NCBI RefSeq assembly: GCF_013812825.1
Contig: NZ_JACCSU010000042.1
Span: forward strand, 1 to 62,060
Reading direction: 5' to 3'
Source: Sphingomonas sp.
Lineage (GTDB): Bacteria; Pseudomonadota; Alphaproteobacteria; Sphingomonadales; Sphingomonadaceae
DNA length: 62,060 nt
Below the pieces are notes generated by a model, which was given only the letters and a program-made list of their open reading frames with translations, ran no database searches and was not told where the DNA came from. The position numbers and the translations under genes are program-made. Each line of letters opens with the position of its first letter. Position 1 is the stretch's first letter. This document shows, one piece after another, positions 20,064-29,379 of the stretch.

Positions 20064-20939
20064 ATGTTTTTCGGGTCAATCCCGGCGCTCGTGACGCCAT
20101 TTGTCGGCGGCCGTGTCGCGGAGGACACATTAACCGAGCTGGTTAAATGGCAAATTAATCAAGGGAGCACCGCTCTGGTGCCGTGCGGGACCACCGGCGA
20201 AGTCGCGACCCTGACCGCCGACGAGCATCGCCGGGTGATCGAGCTGGCGGTCGAGCAGGCGCGGGGGCGGGTGCCGGTCATCGCCGGCTGCGGAAGCTAT
20301 TCGACCGCCGCCTCGATCGAGCGGATGGCGGCAGCCAAGCAGGTCGGCGCCGACGCCGCGCTGATCGTCGTGCCTTATTACAACAAGCCGAGCCAGGCCG
20401 GCATCGCCGCCCATTTCCGGGCGCTGGCCGAGGCCTCGGACCTGCCGATCATCGTCTACAACGTGCCGTCGCGAACGGTTGCCGACATTTCTGTCGAAAC
20501 GCTGGCCGAGGTCGCCCGGCTGCCGACGGTGGTCGGCGTCAAGGACGCGACCGGCAACCTTGGCCGAGTCACCGCCCAGCGCCTCGCCTGCGGGGCCGAC
20601 TTCTGCCAGCTGTCCGGCAACGACGACATGGCGCTGGGCTTCAATGCGATGGGCGGGGTGGGCTGCATCTCGGTCACCGCCAATGTCGCGCCCAAGCTGT
20701 GCGCCCAGTTTCAGGAGGCGACGCGCGAGGGCCGCTGGGATGACGCGCTCGAGCTCCAGGACCGGCTTTACCCGCTTCACGCCGCCTTGTTCACCGACGC
20801 GTCGCCCGGCCCGGCGAAATATGCGCTGGGGAAAGTCCGCTCCGGCTTTCCCACCGAGCTTCGATTGCCCCTCACCGAGCCGTCGGAAGCGTCGCGCCAG
20901 GCGGTCGATGCGGCGCTCGCTCACGCCGGACTCGCCTAG
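20064..20939 (+). CDS. dapA: 4-hydroxy-tetrahydrodipicolinate synthase
   Basis: 291-residue DapA, which condenses pyruvate with aspartate semialdehyde in lysine and meso-diaminopimelate synthesis. GTTGE, the YNVPSRT tyrosine segment and Schiff-base lysine K160 in VGVKDATGN identify it. ATG 20064 follows ggagg at a 10-bp distance; a GTG at 20037 would add nine residues without family support. It supplies the peptidoglycan cross-linking amino acid. Followed by a palindromic repeat and then smpB. Confidence 0.96.
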   Translation: MFFGSIPALVTPFVGGRVAEDTLTELVKWQINQGSTALVPCGTTGEVATLTADEHRRVIELAVEQARGRVPVIAGCGSYSTAASIERMAAAKQVGADAALIVVPYYNKPSQAGIAAHFRALAEASDLPIIVYNVPSRTVADISVETLAEVARLPTVVGVKDATGNLGRVTAQRLACGADFCQLSGNDDMALGFNAMGGVGCISVTANVAPKLCAQFQEATREGRWDDALELQDRLYPLHAALFTDASPGPAKYALGKVRSGFPTELRLPLTEPSEASRQAVDAALAHAGLA

Positions 20940-20943
20940 GCCC

Positions 20944-21027
20944 CGTTCGTCCTGAGCTTGTCGAAGGACTGTCTTTCTTCCTAGGGCTAAAGGAGAGGGC
21001 AGGGCTTCGACAAGCTCAGCCCGACGG
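20944..21027. repeat. Palindromic dispersed repeat between dapA and smpB
   Basis: Inverted repeat of the sphingomonad type. The left arm tgagcttgtcgaag is at 20953-20966 and its exact complement cttcgacaagctca is at 21005-21018, with further partial matching outward on both sides and a 38-base centre. It fills most of the 114-bp gap between dapA and smpB and could form a hairpin in RNA from either strand. The same sequence, as a single arm, recurs inside dnaE. Confidence 0.8.
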
Positions 21028-21053
21028 GCCAGGAAAGTTTCGCACCGCCAATC

Positions 21054-21536
21054 ATGCCCAAACCGCTGCCGCCACCGTTCGACAAGAAGAAGGTCGTCGC
21101 CGAGAACCGGCGCGCACGGTACGATTATTTCGTCGAGGAGCGGCTCGAGGCGGGAATCGAGCTCACCGGCACCGAGGTGAAGTCGCTGCGCAGCGGCGAG
21201 GGCTCGATTGCCGAAAGCTACGCCGCGGTCGAGGGCGAGGAGCTGTGGCTGATCAACAGCCATGTCCCCGAGTATAGCCACGGCAACCGGCTCAACCACC
21301 ATCCGCGGCGGCCCCGGAAACTGTTGCTCAAGAGCCGGGAGATCGCCAAGCTGCAGGGCGCGGTGACGCGCCAGGGGCTGACGATCGTTCCGTTGTCGAT
21401 CTATTTCAACGGCAGCGGCCGGGCGAAGGTCGAACTGGCGGTCGCTCGCGGAAAGAAGATGCACGACAAGCGCGACACCGAGAAAGAGCGCGACTGGAAG
21501 CGCGAGCAGGGCCGGCTGCTGCGGAAGCATGGCTAA
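21054..21536 (+). CDS. smpB: SsrA-binding protein
   Basis: 160-residue SmpB, the partner of tmRNA in rescue of stalled ribosomes. [20 protein letters not shown] and [20 protein letters not shown] are the OB-fold RNA-binding core. The basic tail [20 protein letters not shown] is the part that enters the ribosome. Length is normal. The tmRNA gene itself is not in this window. Confidence 0.97.
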   Translation: MPKPLPPPFDKKKVVAENRRARYDYFVEERLEAGIELTGTEVKSLRSGEGSIAESYAAVEGEELWLINSHVPEYSHGNRLNHHPRRPRKLLLKSREIAKLQGAVTRQGLTIVPLSIYFNGSGRAKVELAVARGKKMHDKRDTEKERDWKREQGRLLRKHG

Positions 21537-21702
21537 CGCCCTGATCCCGATCGAAGATCTTCAGCGCGTTTGCAGCTTGTCCGGTGCCGCTCGTCGGATC
21601 GCACTGGCGCGAGTAGGGCAATGGCGGCAGCATCGCTCCATGTTGCAACAGAGGAGCGCGGAGTCGCGCTCGTGTTCGAGAGGAATGAAATGCTTCGAGT
21701 AA
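21529..21702 (+). CDS. Possible 57-residue coupled small ORF
   Basis: An ATG at 21529 overlaps the smpB stop as ATGGCTAA, an 8-bp overlap like those at purM/purN, rnd/I78 and lolC/lolD. The frame runs 57 codons and stops 13 bp inside the next gene. The product is hydrophilic and arginine-rich (starts [17 protein letters not shown]) with no family I recognise and no signal peptide. Its third-position GC appears lower than that of its neighbours, which argues against it. It may be a real small protein, a remnant or chance. Confidence 0.2.
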   Translation: MANALIPIEDLQRVCSLSGAARRIALARVGQWRQHRSMLQQRSAESRSCSRGMKCFE

Positions 21703-23786
21703 TGATGATCCTGGCCGCAGGGACGGCTTTGGCCGGGTGCGCGGCGGGAACGGTGCCGCCGGCGGTCGTGGCAACCGACGTCGAGCTTGCAACGGCGGTC
21801 GAGGCGGCTCCGGAAGCGCCGAAGCCCGAGATCGACACGTTCGGTTTCGACACGGCCGGCATGGACCGGAGCGTTCGCCCCGGCGACGATTGGGTGCAGT
21901 TCGCCAACGGCACCTTCCTGCGCACGCTGGAGATTCCCTCGGACAAGCCGGCCTACGGCATGTTCAACAGGCTCGACGATCTGTCGCGCGAGCGCACCCG
22001 CGAGATCATCGAAGCTGCGGCCGCGTCGAAGGCGACCGCAGGAACCAACGCCCAGAAGGTCGGCGACTATTACAGCAGCTTCATGGACGAGGCTGCGATC
22101 GAGTCGCTGGGAGCGGCGCCCCTGGTCGAGGATCTCGCGCCGTTCAAAGCGGCTCGGACCAAGGCCGACTTCGCCCGCGTTGTGGGAGAGTCGCTGGACG
22201 GCTTCGACCCCGGCCTGTTCCCGTTCTTCATCGGCCAGGATGTCAAGGCGCCGGACCGCTACGTGCCGATCTTCTTCCAGGCCGGGCTCGGCATGCCGGA
22301 CCGCGACTATTATCTGTCGAAGGATCCCAAGCTGGTCGACGCGCGCAACAAATATGTGACCCACGTCGCCAAGATGCTGCGGCTTTCGGGCGTCCCCGAA
22401 GCTCAGGCTGCCGCGAAGGCCAGGGCGATCTTCAACCTCGAGCGCAAGTTCGCCCAGGTCCATTGGACCCGGGTCGAGAGCCGCGACGACGACAAGACCT
22501 ACAACAAATGGTCGCGCTCGGATTTCGCACGCAAGGCTCCGGGCTTCGACTGGAACGCCTATCTTTCCGCCGCCGGCCTCGGCGGGCAGCAGGACTTCAT
22601 CGTTTCCCAGCCGAGCGCCTTTGCCGGCATGGCCAAAGCCGTGGCGTCGACCCCGCTCCAAACGCTGACCGACTGGGCGATCTACCACACCGCCCGTGAT
22701 GCCGCGGGCGTGCTCCCGAAGGCGTTCACCGAGGAGCGGTTCGATTTCACCGGCCGGGTCCTCTCCGGCACTCCGGAACTGGAGCCGCGCTGGAAACGCG
22801 GAGTGAATGCCGTCAACGCCTCGATCGGCGAGGCGGTGGGGGAACTCTATGTCTCCAAATATTTCCCGCCCGAAACCAAGGCCGAGGCCGACCGCCTGGT
22901 CCGCAATCTCATCGCATCGATGGATACGCGGCTTGCGAACCTGCCGTGGATGACCGCGCAGACGAAGGTCAAGGCGCGCGAAAAGCTGGCGAGCTTCCGG
23001 GCGAAGATCGGCTACCCCGACAAGTGGATCGACTATTCGCCGCTGACCATCCAGCGTGGGGACGCGTACGGCAATGCGGAGCGGGCGACCGCCTTCGAAT
23101 ACCGCCGCGAGCTCAATAAGCTCGGTAAGCCGGTCGACCGCGACGAGTGGTTCATGACCCCGATGACCGTCAACGCCTACGCCAATCCGCCGATGAACGA
23201 GATCGTCTTCCCGGCGGCGATCCTGCAGCCGCCGTTCTTCGACCCGAACGCCGACGACGCGGTGAACTATGGCGGGATCGGCGCGGTGATCGGGCACGAG
23301 ATCAGCCACCATTTCGACGACCAGGGCCGCAAGTACGATCCGCGGGGGCGGCTGACCGACTGGTGGACGCCCGCCGACGTCAAGGCGTTCGAAGCCTATG
23401 CGACCAAGCTCGCCGAACAGTACAGCCTGTACGAGCCGCTGACCGGGACCTTCATCAACGGGCGTCTGGCCCTGGGCGAAAACATTGCCGACCTCGCCGG
23501 CCTGCTCGTCTCCCACGATGCTTACCGACTGTCGCTCGGCGGGAAACAGGCGCCGGTGATCGACGGTTTCACCGGCGATCAGCGCTTCTTCCTCGGGCAC
23601 GCGCAGATCTGGCGGATCAAGTACCGCGAGGCGGCGCTCAAGCGGCAACTGGTCACCGGGCCCCACTCGCCGGGCCACTTCCGGCCTTACGTCGTTCGCA
23701 ACCTCGACGAATGGTACCCGGCGTTCGACGTCCAGCCGGGCCAGAAGCTCTATCTGGCGCCGACCGACCGAGTGCGGATCTGGTAG
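21690..23786 (+). CDS. M13-family (neprilysin-like) metallopeptidase, lipoprotein
   Basis: 698-residue zinc endopeptidase of the M13 family, probably a periplasmic or outer-membrane lipoprotein that degrades peptides. Its start [17 protein letters not shown] carries a lipobox (LAGC). The zinc motif HEISH is at 536-540 and the third ligand is E597 in GENIADLAG. The conserved NAYANPPMNEIVFPAAILQP precedes it, and the C-terminus ends VRIW as is typical of M13 (consensus C-terminal CxxW-like). ATG 21690 follows gagga. The cckA start codon follows the stop directly. Confidence 0.92.
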   Translation: MLRVMMILAAGTALAGCAAGTVPPAVVATDVELATAVEAAPEAPKPEIDTFGFDTAGMDRSVRPGDDWVQFANGTFLRTLEIPSDKPAYGMFNRLDDLSRERTREIIEAAAASKATAGTNAQKVGDYYSSFMDEAAIESLGAAPLVEDLAPFKAARTKADFARVVGESLDGFDPGLFPFFIGQDVKAPDRYVPIFFQAGLGMPDRDYYLSKDPKLVDARNKYVTHVAKMLRLSGVPEAQAAAKARAIFNLERKFAQVHWTRVESRDDDKTYNKWSRSDFARKAPGFDWNAYLSAAGLGGQQDFIVSQPSAFAGMAKAVASTPLQTLTDWAIYHTARDAAGVLPKAFTEERFDFTGRVLSGTPELEPRWKRGVNAVNASIGEAVGELYVSKYFPPETKAEADRLVRNLIASMDTRLANLPWMTAQTKVKAREKLASFRAKIGYPDKWIDYSPLTIQRGDAYGNAERATAFEYRRELNKLGKPVDRDEWFMTPMTVNAYANPPMNEIVFPAAILQPPFFDPNADDAVNYGGIGAVIGHEISHHFDDQGRKYDPRGRLTDWWTPADVKAFEAYATKLAEQYSLYEPLTGTFINGRLALGENIADLAGLLVSHDAYRLSLGGKQAPVIDGFTGDQRFFLGHAQIWRIKYREAALKRQLVTGPHSPGHFRPYVVRNLDEWYPAFDVQPGQKLYLAPTDRVRIW

Positions 23787-26177
23787 ATGCTTCACCAGGA
23801 GCTGCCTGCCATCGATGCGAGTTCGCTCGACGGAGTCTCTCGCTGGCTGGTGCCGGCGCTGGTCGGCGCGGCGGCACTGACTGGAGCTTTGCTCGCCTGG
23901 CTGCTCGGCTATCCGCTGGTCGCGGCCGGGATCGCCGTCGCCGGGCTGGCCGGCGCGATCGCGGTGAGACTGGCGGACAGGCGCTCCGAGCCCGCCATCC
24001 CGCAATCCGCCACTCTTAGCCTGGCTCCCGACTATTCGGTCATCGGCTCGACCCTCGGCCTCAGCCGCGAGCCGGCCGCGCTGACCGACTGCGACGGCGG
24101 CCTGCTGGTCGCCAACAGCGCCTATCGGGACCGGTTCGGCGGCGCCGGTTCGCCGCTTAAGCTCGGGACCGACGCCGATTCATCGCAGTCGCTGCAACTG
24201 GTGTGGACCATGGCGGTTCGCGACGGCGGCGGCTGTGTGACCGGAGTATCGACCGCTTCGGGCGCAACCGCGGTCGAGGTCGAGCGGGTCGGCTCGAGCG
24301 GCGAGCTCCTGCTGTGGCGCTTCCCGAAGGCGTCCGCGCCCAATCCCATGACCGTCGCCGCCAAGCAGGTCGCCGGCCCGATCGGCGAGCGGCTCGCCGC
24401 CGCCGGTATGCTCGCTGCCCTGGTCGATGCCGACGGCCGGCTGGTCGCCGCCAACCGCTCGTTCGCCAGTCGCGCGGTGACCAACGACGAGGATGCCGAC
24501 AAGCTGCCCTTCGCCGATCTCGTCGAGTTCACCGAAGACGGAAAGGCCCGGCTGGTGGCGGAGGGCGAATCCGCGCGGCCGCTGCAGGTCGTCCACATCC
24601 CGGTCGACCCGCGCCAGGAAGGCGGCGCCGGCACGTTCCTCTTGGTCGAACGGCACGAAGGCGGAGCGCTCGATTCCGCCGACCTCCAGGCGTTGCTGGA
24701 AATCCTTCCCATCGGCCTTGCACTGGTCGATCGCGACGGGCGCTTCCTGACCATGAATCGCGCTTTCCGGGTGGCCGCGGGGATCAAGGGCACGACGATG
24801 CCCAGCTATCCCGGCGATCTGGTGGTCAAGGAAGACAAGGCGCCGGTCGCCAACGCGGTCCGCCGCAACGCGCGTGGCCCAGCGATGTCGGGCGATGTCG
24901 CCGTGCGCCTCGCCAAGCACAATTCCGAACCGGTCGCGCTGACCGTCGCCGGGGTTCGCGGGCTCGGCGACGCCGCGGTGCTGCTGCTGCTCAAGGACAA
25001 TAGCGAGGAGGCCAAGCTCAAGCGCCAGATCGCCCAGGCGACCAAGATGCAGGTCGTCGGCCAGCTCGCCGGCGGAGTCGCGCACGACTTCAACAACATC
25101 CTGACGGCGATCATCGGCCACTGCGACCTGATGCTGATGCGCCATACGCCCGGCGACAGCGACTATGACGACATCCAGCAGATCAAGTCGAACTCCAACC
25201 GCGCCGCCGGCCTGACCCGGCAGCTGCTCGCCTTCTCGCGCCAGCAGACCCTTCGGCCGCAGGTGCTGCAGCTGCCCGACGTCGTCTCCGAGGTCTCGCA
25301 CCTGCTCAAGCGTTTGCTCGGCGAGACGGTGAAGCTGGTCGTCAAGCACGGCCGCGACCTCGGTCCGGTTCGGGCCGACCCCGGCCAGCTCGAGCAGGTG
25401 ATCGTCAACCTCGCCGTCAACGCCCGCGACGCGATGGTCTCGCAAGGTGGCGGCACGCTCACCATCCAGACCTACGCGGTCCGCGCCGACCAGGTTGCCG
25501 AGCTCGGCTCGGAGATTTTGCCAGTCGCCGACTACAGCGCCCTGTCGGTGACCGACACCGGCTGCGGCATTCCCGCCGGAGTGCTCGGCAAGGTGTTCGA
25601 GCCGTTCTTCACCACCAAGGAAGTCGGCAAGGGCACTGGGCTCGGCCTCAGCACCGTCTATGGAATCGTCAAGCAGTCGGGCGGTTTCATCTTCGCCGAT
25701 TCGAAGGTCGGCGAGGGCACCCGCTTCGTCATCTATCTGCCGGTCCATCGCGAGGACGCGACCGCCGGCAAGGCCCGCCGGGTTGCCAAGCCCAAGGAGC
25801 ACGACCTGTGGGGGACCGGCACGATCCTGCTGGTCGAGGACGAACCGATGGTCCGCGGTGTCGCCGAGCGGGCGCTGACCCGCCACGGTTACACGGTGAT
25901 CACGGCCGAGAACGGCGAGGAAGCGTTGGAGGTGCTCGCCACCGGCGAGGAGATCGCGCTCCTGATCAGCGACGTGGTGATGCCGGCGATGGACGGTCCG
26001 ACCATGGTCCGCGAAGCGCGCAAGACCCGGCCGGACCTCAAGATTTTGTTCATGTCTGGCTATGCCGAGGAGCAATTGCGCAACTCGATCGACATCGACA
26101 ATGTCGCCTTCCTGCCCAAACCCTTTTCGGTTCAGGAGCTTGCCGAGGCCACCCGGCGCGCATTGTCGGTCAAATAA
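23787..26177 (+). CDS. cckA: Hybrid histidine kinase CckA
   Basis: 796-residue membrane hybrid kinase that in alphaproteobacteria passes phosphate through ChpT to CtrA and CpdR, controlling cell cycle and motility. Two membrane segments (about 20-65) precede PAS-like sensing regions (about 205-400). The HisKA domain has H433 in GGVAHDFNN, and the HATPase domain has NLAVNARDAM, DTGCGIP and GTGLGLS. A C-terminal receiver has D729 in LLISDVVMPAMDGP. The stretch RQLLAFSRQQTLRPQVL is typical of CckA. It starts immediately after the M13 gene stop. Confidence 0.93.
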   Translation: MLHQELPAIDASSLDGVSRWLVPALVGAAALTGALLAWLLGYPLVAAGIAVAGLAGAIAVRLADRRSEPAIPQSATLSLAPDYSVIGSTLGLSREPAALTDCDGGLLVANSAYRDRFGGAGSPLKLGTDADSSQSLQLVWTMAVRDGGGCVTGVSTASGATAVEVERVGSSGELLLWRFPKASAPNPMTVAAKQVAGPIGERLAAAGMLAALVDADGRLVAANRSFASRAVTNDEDADKLPFADLVEFTEDGKARLVAEGESARPLQVVHIPVDPRQEGGAGTFLLVERHEGGALDSADLQALLEILPIGLALVDRDGRFLTMNRAFRVAAGIKGTTMPSYPGDLVVKEDKAPVANAVRRNARGPAMSGDVAVRLAKHNSEPVALTVAGVRGLGDAAVLLLLKDNSEEAKLKRQIAQATKMQVVGQLAGGVAHDFNNILTAIIGHCDLMLMRHTPGDSDYDDIQQIKSNSNRAAGLTRQLLAFSRQQTLRPQVLQLPDVVSEVSHLLKRLLGETVKLVVKHGRDLGPVRADPGQLEQVIVNLAVNARDAMVSQGGGTLTIQTYAVRADQVAELGSEILPVADYSALSVTDTGCGIPAGVLGKVFEPFFTTKEVGKGTGLGLSTVYGIVKQSGGFIFADSKVGEGTRFVIYLPVHREDATAGKARRVAKPKEHDLWGTGTILLVEDEPMVRGVAERALTRHGYTVITAENGEEALEVLATGEEIALLISDVVMPAMDGPTMVREARKTRPDLKILFMSGYAEEQLRNSIDIDNVAFLPKPFSVQELAEATRRALSVK

Positions 26178-26215
26178 TCGTTGCTCTTGCGGTCCGGTCG
26201 ATTATTCCGGCGCTT

Positions 26216-26572
26216 ATGTCGGCGTCGCGTTCCATTCTGATCGTCGAAGACGAACCGCTGATCGCGATGATGCTCGAGGATTTCCTCGAATCGCTCGGCC
26301 ACTCGATCTCCGCGACCTGCGACAGCCTCGATGCGGCGATGGCCGAAGCCGACAAGGGCGGGTTCGATCTCGCCATCCTCGACGTCAATCTGAAGGGCGA
26401 GAACGTCTGGCCGGTCGCCAGCCGCCTGCGCGAGCAGGGGATTCCGTTCGTCATCGCCAGCGGCGGCCATGTCGACCCGCCGCCGCCCGAGTTCGCCTCG
26501 GTGCCGCTGATCGAAAAGCCCTACACCGTCGACCGGGTGACCCCGGCGATCAATGCCGCCTTCGCCGGCTAG
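26216..26572 (+). CDS. Single-domain response regulator
   Basis: 118-residue stand-alone receiver domain with acidic pocket (VEDEP), phosphoacceptor D56 in LAILDVNLKGE and the conserved lysine in IEKPYT. It has no output domain, so it acts as a phosphate shuttle or by protein contact. It starts 38 bp after cckA and overlaps the next gene by 20 bp. Sequence does not match CpdR or DivK closely. A link to CckA phosphorelay is suggested only by position. Confidence 0.85.
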   Translation: MSASRSILIVEDEPLIAMMLEDFLESLGHSISATCDSLDAAMAEADKGGFDLAILDVNLKGENVWPVASRLREQGIPFVIASGGHVDPPPPEFASVPLIEKPYTVDRVTPAINAAFAG

Positions 26573-27389
26573 GTCGCGACTTTTCAAACTCGCTGGTGCG
26601 GCCCTTGTCTCGATCGCCGCGTTCCTGCTCGTGATGTTCGAGTTCCAGGCCCAGGCGATTTTCCCAGTTCACGCCGTCGCGGCGCCGGGACCGCTTCCGA
26701 GCGGCGCCGAGCGCGTCAGGATCGCGGCGCCCGAAGGCAACCAGCTGCACGGAATCCACATCCCGCCCGCCCGAGCGCCATCGGGAGAGCGGACGCTGAT
26801 CCTGGGTTTTGCCGGCAATGCGTGGAACAGCCAGGACGCAGCGGCCTACCTCAGCGATCTCTACCCGTCGGCCGACATCGTCGCCTTCCATTATCGCGGC
26901 TACCGGCCGTCGACCGGCTCGCCGTCGTCCGCGGCGCTGCTCGGGGATGCGCCCCTGGTGCACGATTTCGCGGTGTCAAAGGTTCGGCCCAGGCGGACCA
27001 TCGCCGTCGGCTTCAGCATCGGCAGCGGCGTTGCCGCGCACTTGGCCAGCGAGCGACCGCTCGACGGGGTGATCCTCGTGACCCCGTTCGATTCCTTAAA
27101 GGCGGTAGCCAGCGGCCATTACCCGTTCCTTCCGGTCGGCGCGCTCTTTCGTCACGAAATGGACGCGGCGGCCGCGCTCAAGGAGAGCAAGGTGCCGACG
27201 GCGATCGTCGCGGCCGAGCGCGATTCGATCATCCTGCCGCGGCGCACCGAGGCGCTGCGCGGCTCGGTCGGCAATCTGGTGTTCGACCGGACGATTCCCG
27301 GCGCCGGCCACAACGACCTCTATCATCTGCCCGAATTCCGCGATGCGATGCAGCGCGCCCTACAGGCTCTCGGCGAGCCCGGCGCCTAG
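26553..27389 (+). CDS. Alpha/beta hydrolase, membrane-anchored
   Basis: 278-residue alpha/beta hydrolase. An N-terminal hydrophobic segment (about 11-30) would anchor or export it. The nucleophile elbow is GFSIGSG (serine in G-x-S-x-G). The aspartate is probably in VAAERDSI and the histidine in GAGHNDLY, completing a catalytic triad. Its architecture resembles the ABHD13/BEM46-like exported hydrolases of unknown substrate. ATG 26553 lies within the end of the receiver gene, suggesting coupled translation. Confidence 0.8.
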   Translation: MPPSPARSRLFKLAGAALVSIAAFLLVMFEFQAQAIFPVHAVAAPGPLPSGAERVRIAAPEGNQLHGIHIPPARAPSGERTLILGFAGNAWNSQDAAAYLSDLYPSADIVAFHYRGYRPSTGSPSSAALLGDAPLVHDFAVSKVRPRRTIAVGFSIGSGVAAHLASERPLDGVILVTPFDSLKAVASGHYPFLPVGALFRHEMDAAAALKESKVPTAIVAAERDSIILPRRTEALRGSVGNLVFDRTIPGAGHNDLYHLPEFRDAMQRALQALGEPGA

Positions 27390-27470
27390 TCATCGGACGG
27401 GGCCTTGCCGAGGCACCGCCCGCGAGCCATATTCCTGAATTGGAACAGCAATCGGCGCGCGTGGGCGGTG

Positions 27471-27501
27471 TTAAGACTCCCGAGAGTTTGATTGTGTAAT
27501 A
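27471..27501 (+). promoter_or_regulatory. Possible clpX promoter (AT-rich island)
   Basis: An AT-rich patch in the 171-bp gap before clpX. A -10-like TAATAA lies at 27496-27501 and a weak -35-like TTAAGA at 27471-27476, with a long 19-bp spacing. Such a local drop in GC is unusual in this window. It is a candidate only. Confidence 0.25.
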
Positions 27502-27560
27502 AAGATGGCTAGCATGGCGCTCGACGGAAGGGCGGCTCAAGGCCGGACGATAGGATTGGA

Positions 27561-28826
<1,266 letters not shown>

Positions 28827-28860
28827 CCGCACGCCGACCTTAAGCCTTCGGTCCTAACCA

Positions 28861-29379
28861 GTGACTCATTCCGACGGCACGCGGCTCGCCGAGTGGCGGG
28901 CCCCCGTTTCCTTCCTTCCGAAAGCGCTGCTCGAGCCCCGCCGCCCGCTGCTCGCGCTCGCGATCGCCTGGGCGACGGCATTCCTTCCGAGCCTGCCGCT
29001 CGGAGCCGCGGTCAGCGCGCTCCTGCCGCGAGATGCGCTGCCGCAATTTCCGCAGGTGGACTGGTATTTCTTCGTGTTGCTCGTCGTCGCGGCACCGCTG
29101 GCCGAGACAGTGCTGATGGGCGCCGCGCTGTTGTTGCTGAGGCTCTTCCTCAGCCCGACCAGCGCGGTTGTGGTCAGCGCCGTCGGCTGGGGGATTCTCC
29201 ATTCGACCGCGGCGCCGGCCTGGGGCCTGGTGATTTGGTGGCCGTTCCTGGTCTTCTCGACGGTATTCCTGACCTGGCGGGGCCGCTCGTTGTTAGCCGC
29301 CTTCGGGCTGGCTGCGGCCACCCATGCGCTGCACAACCTGCTGCCGGCGCTGTTGCTCCTGTCCGGCTTTCAGGGCTAG
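28861..29379 (+). CDS. CPBP-like intramembrane protein
   Basis: 172-residue polytopic membrane protein with four or more hydrophobic segments. It begins with GTG at 28861. It resembles the CPBP/CAAX-type intramembrane protease family: PLAETVLMG could be motif 1 (normally EExxxR), GILHS motif 2 and HALHN motif 3 (HxxxN). Only one of the two motif 1 glutamates is present and the arginine is not in register, so proteolytic activity is doubtful. Its stop shares CTAG with the L,D-transpeptidase gene. Confidence 0.6.
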   Translation: MTHSDGTRLAEWRAPVSFLPKALLEPRRPLLALAIAWATAFLPSLPLGAAVSALLPRDALPQFPQVDWYFFVLLVVAAPLAETVLMGAALLLLRLFLSPTSAVVVSAVGWGILHSTAAPAWGLVIWWPFLVFSTVFLTWRGRSLLAAFGLAAATHALHNLLPALLLLSGFQG

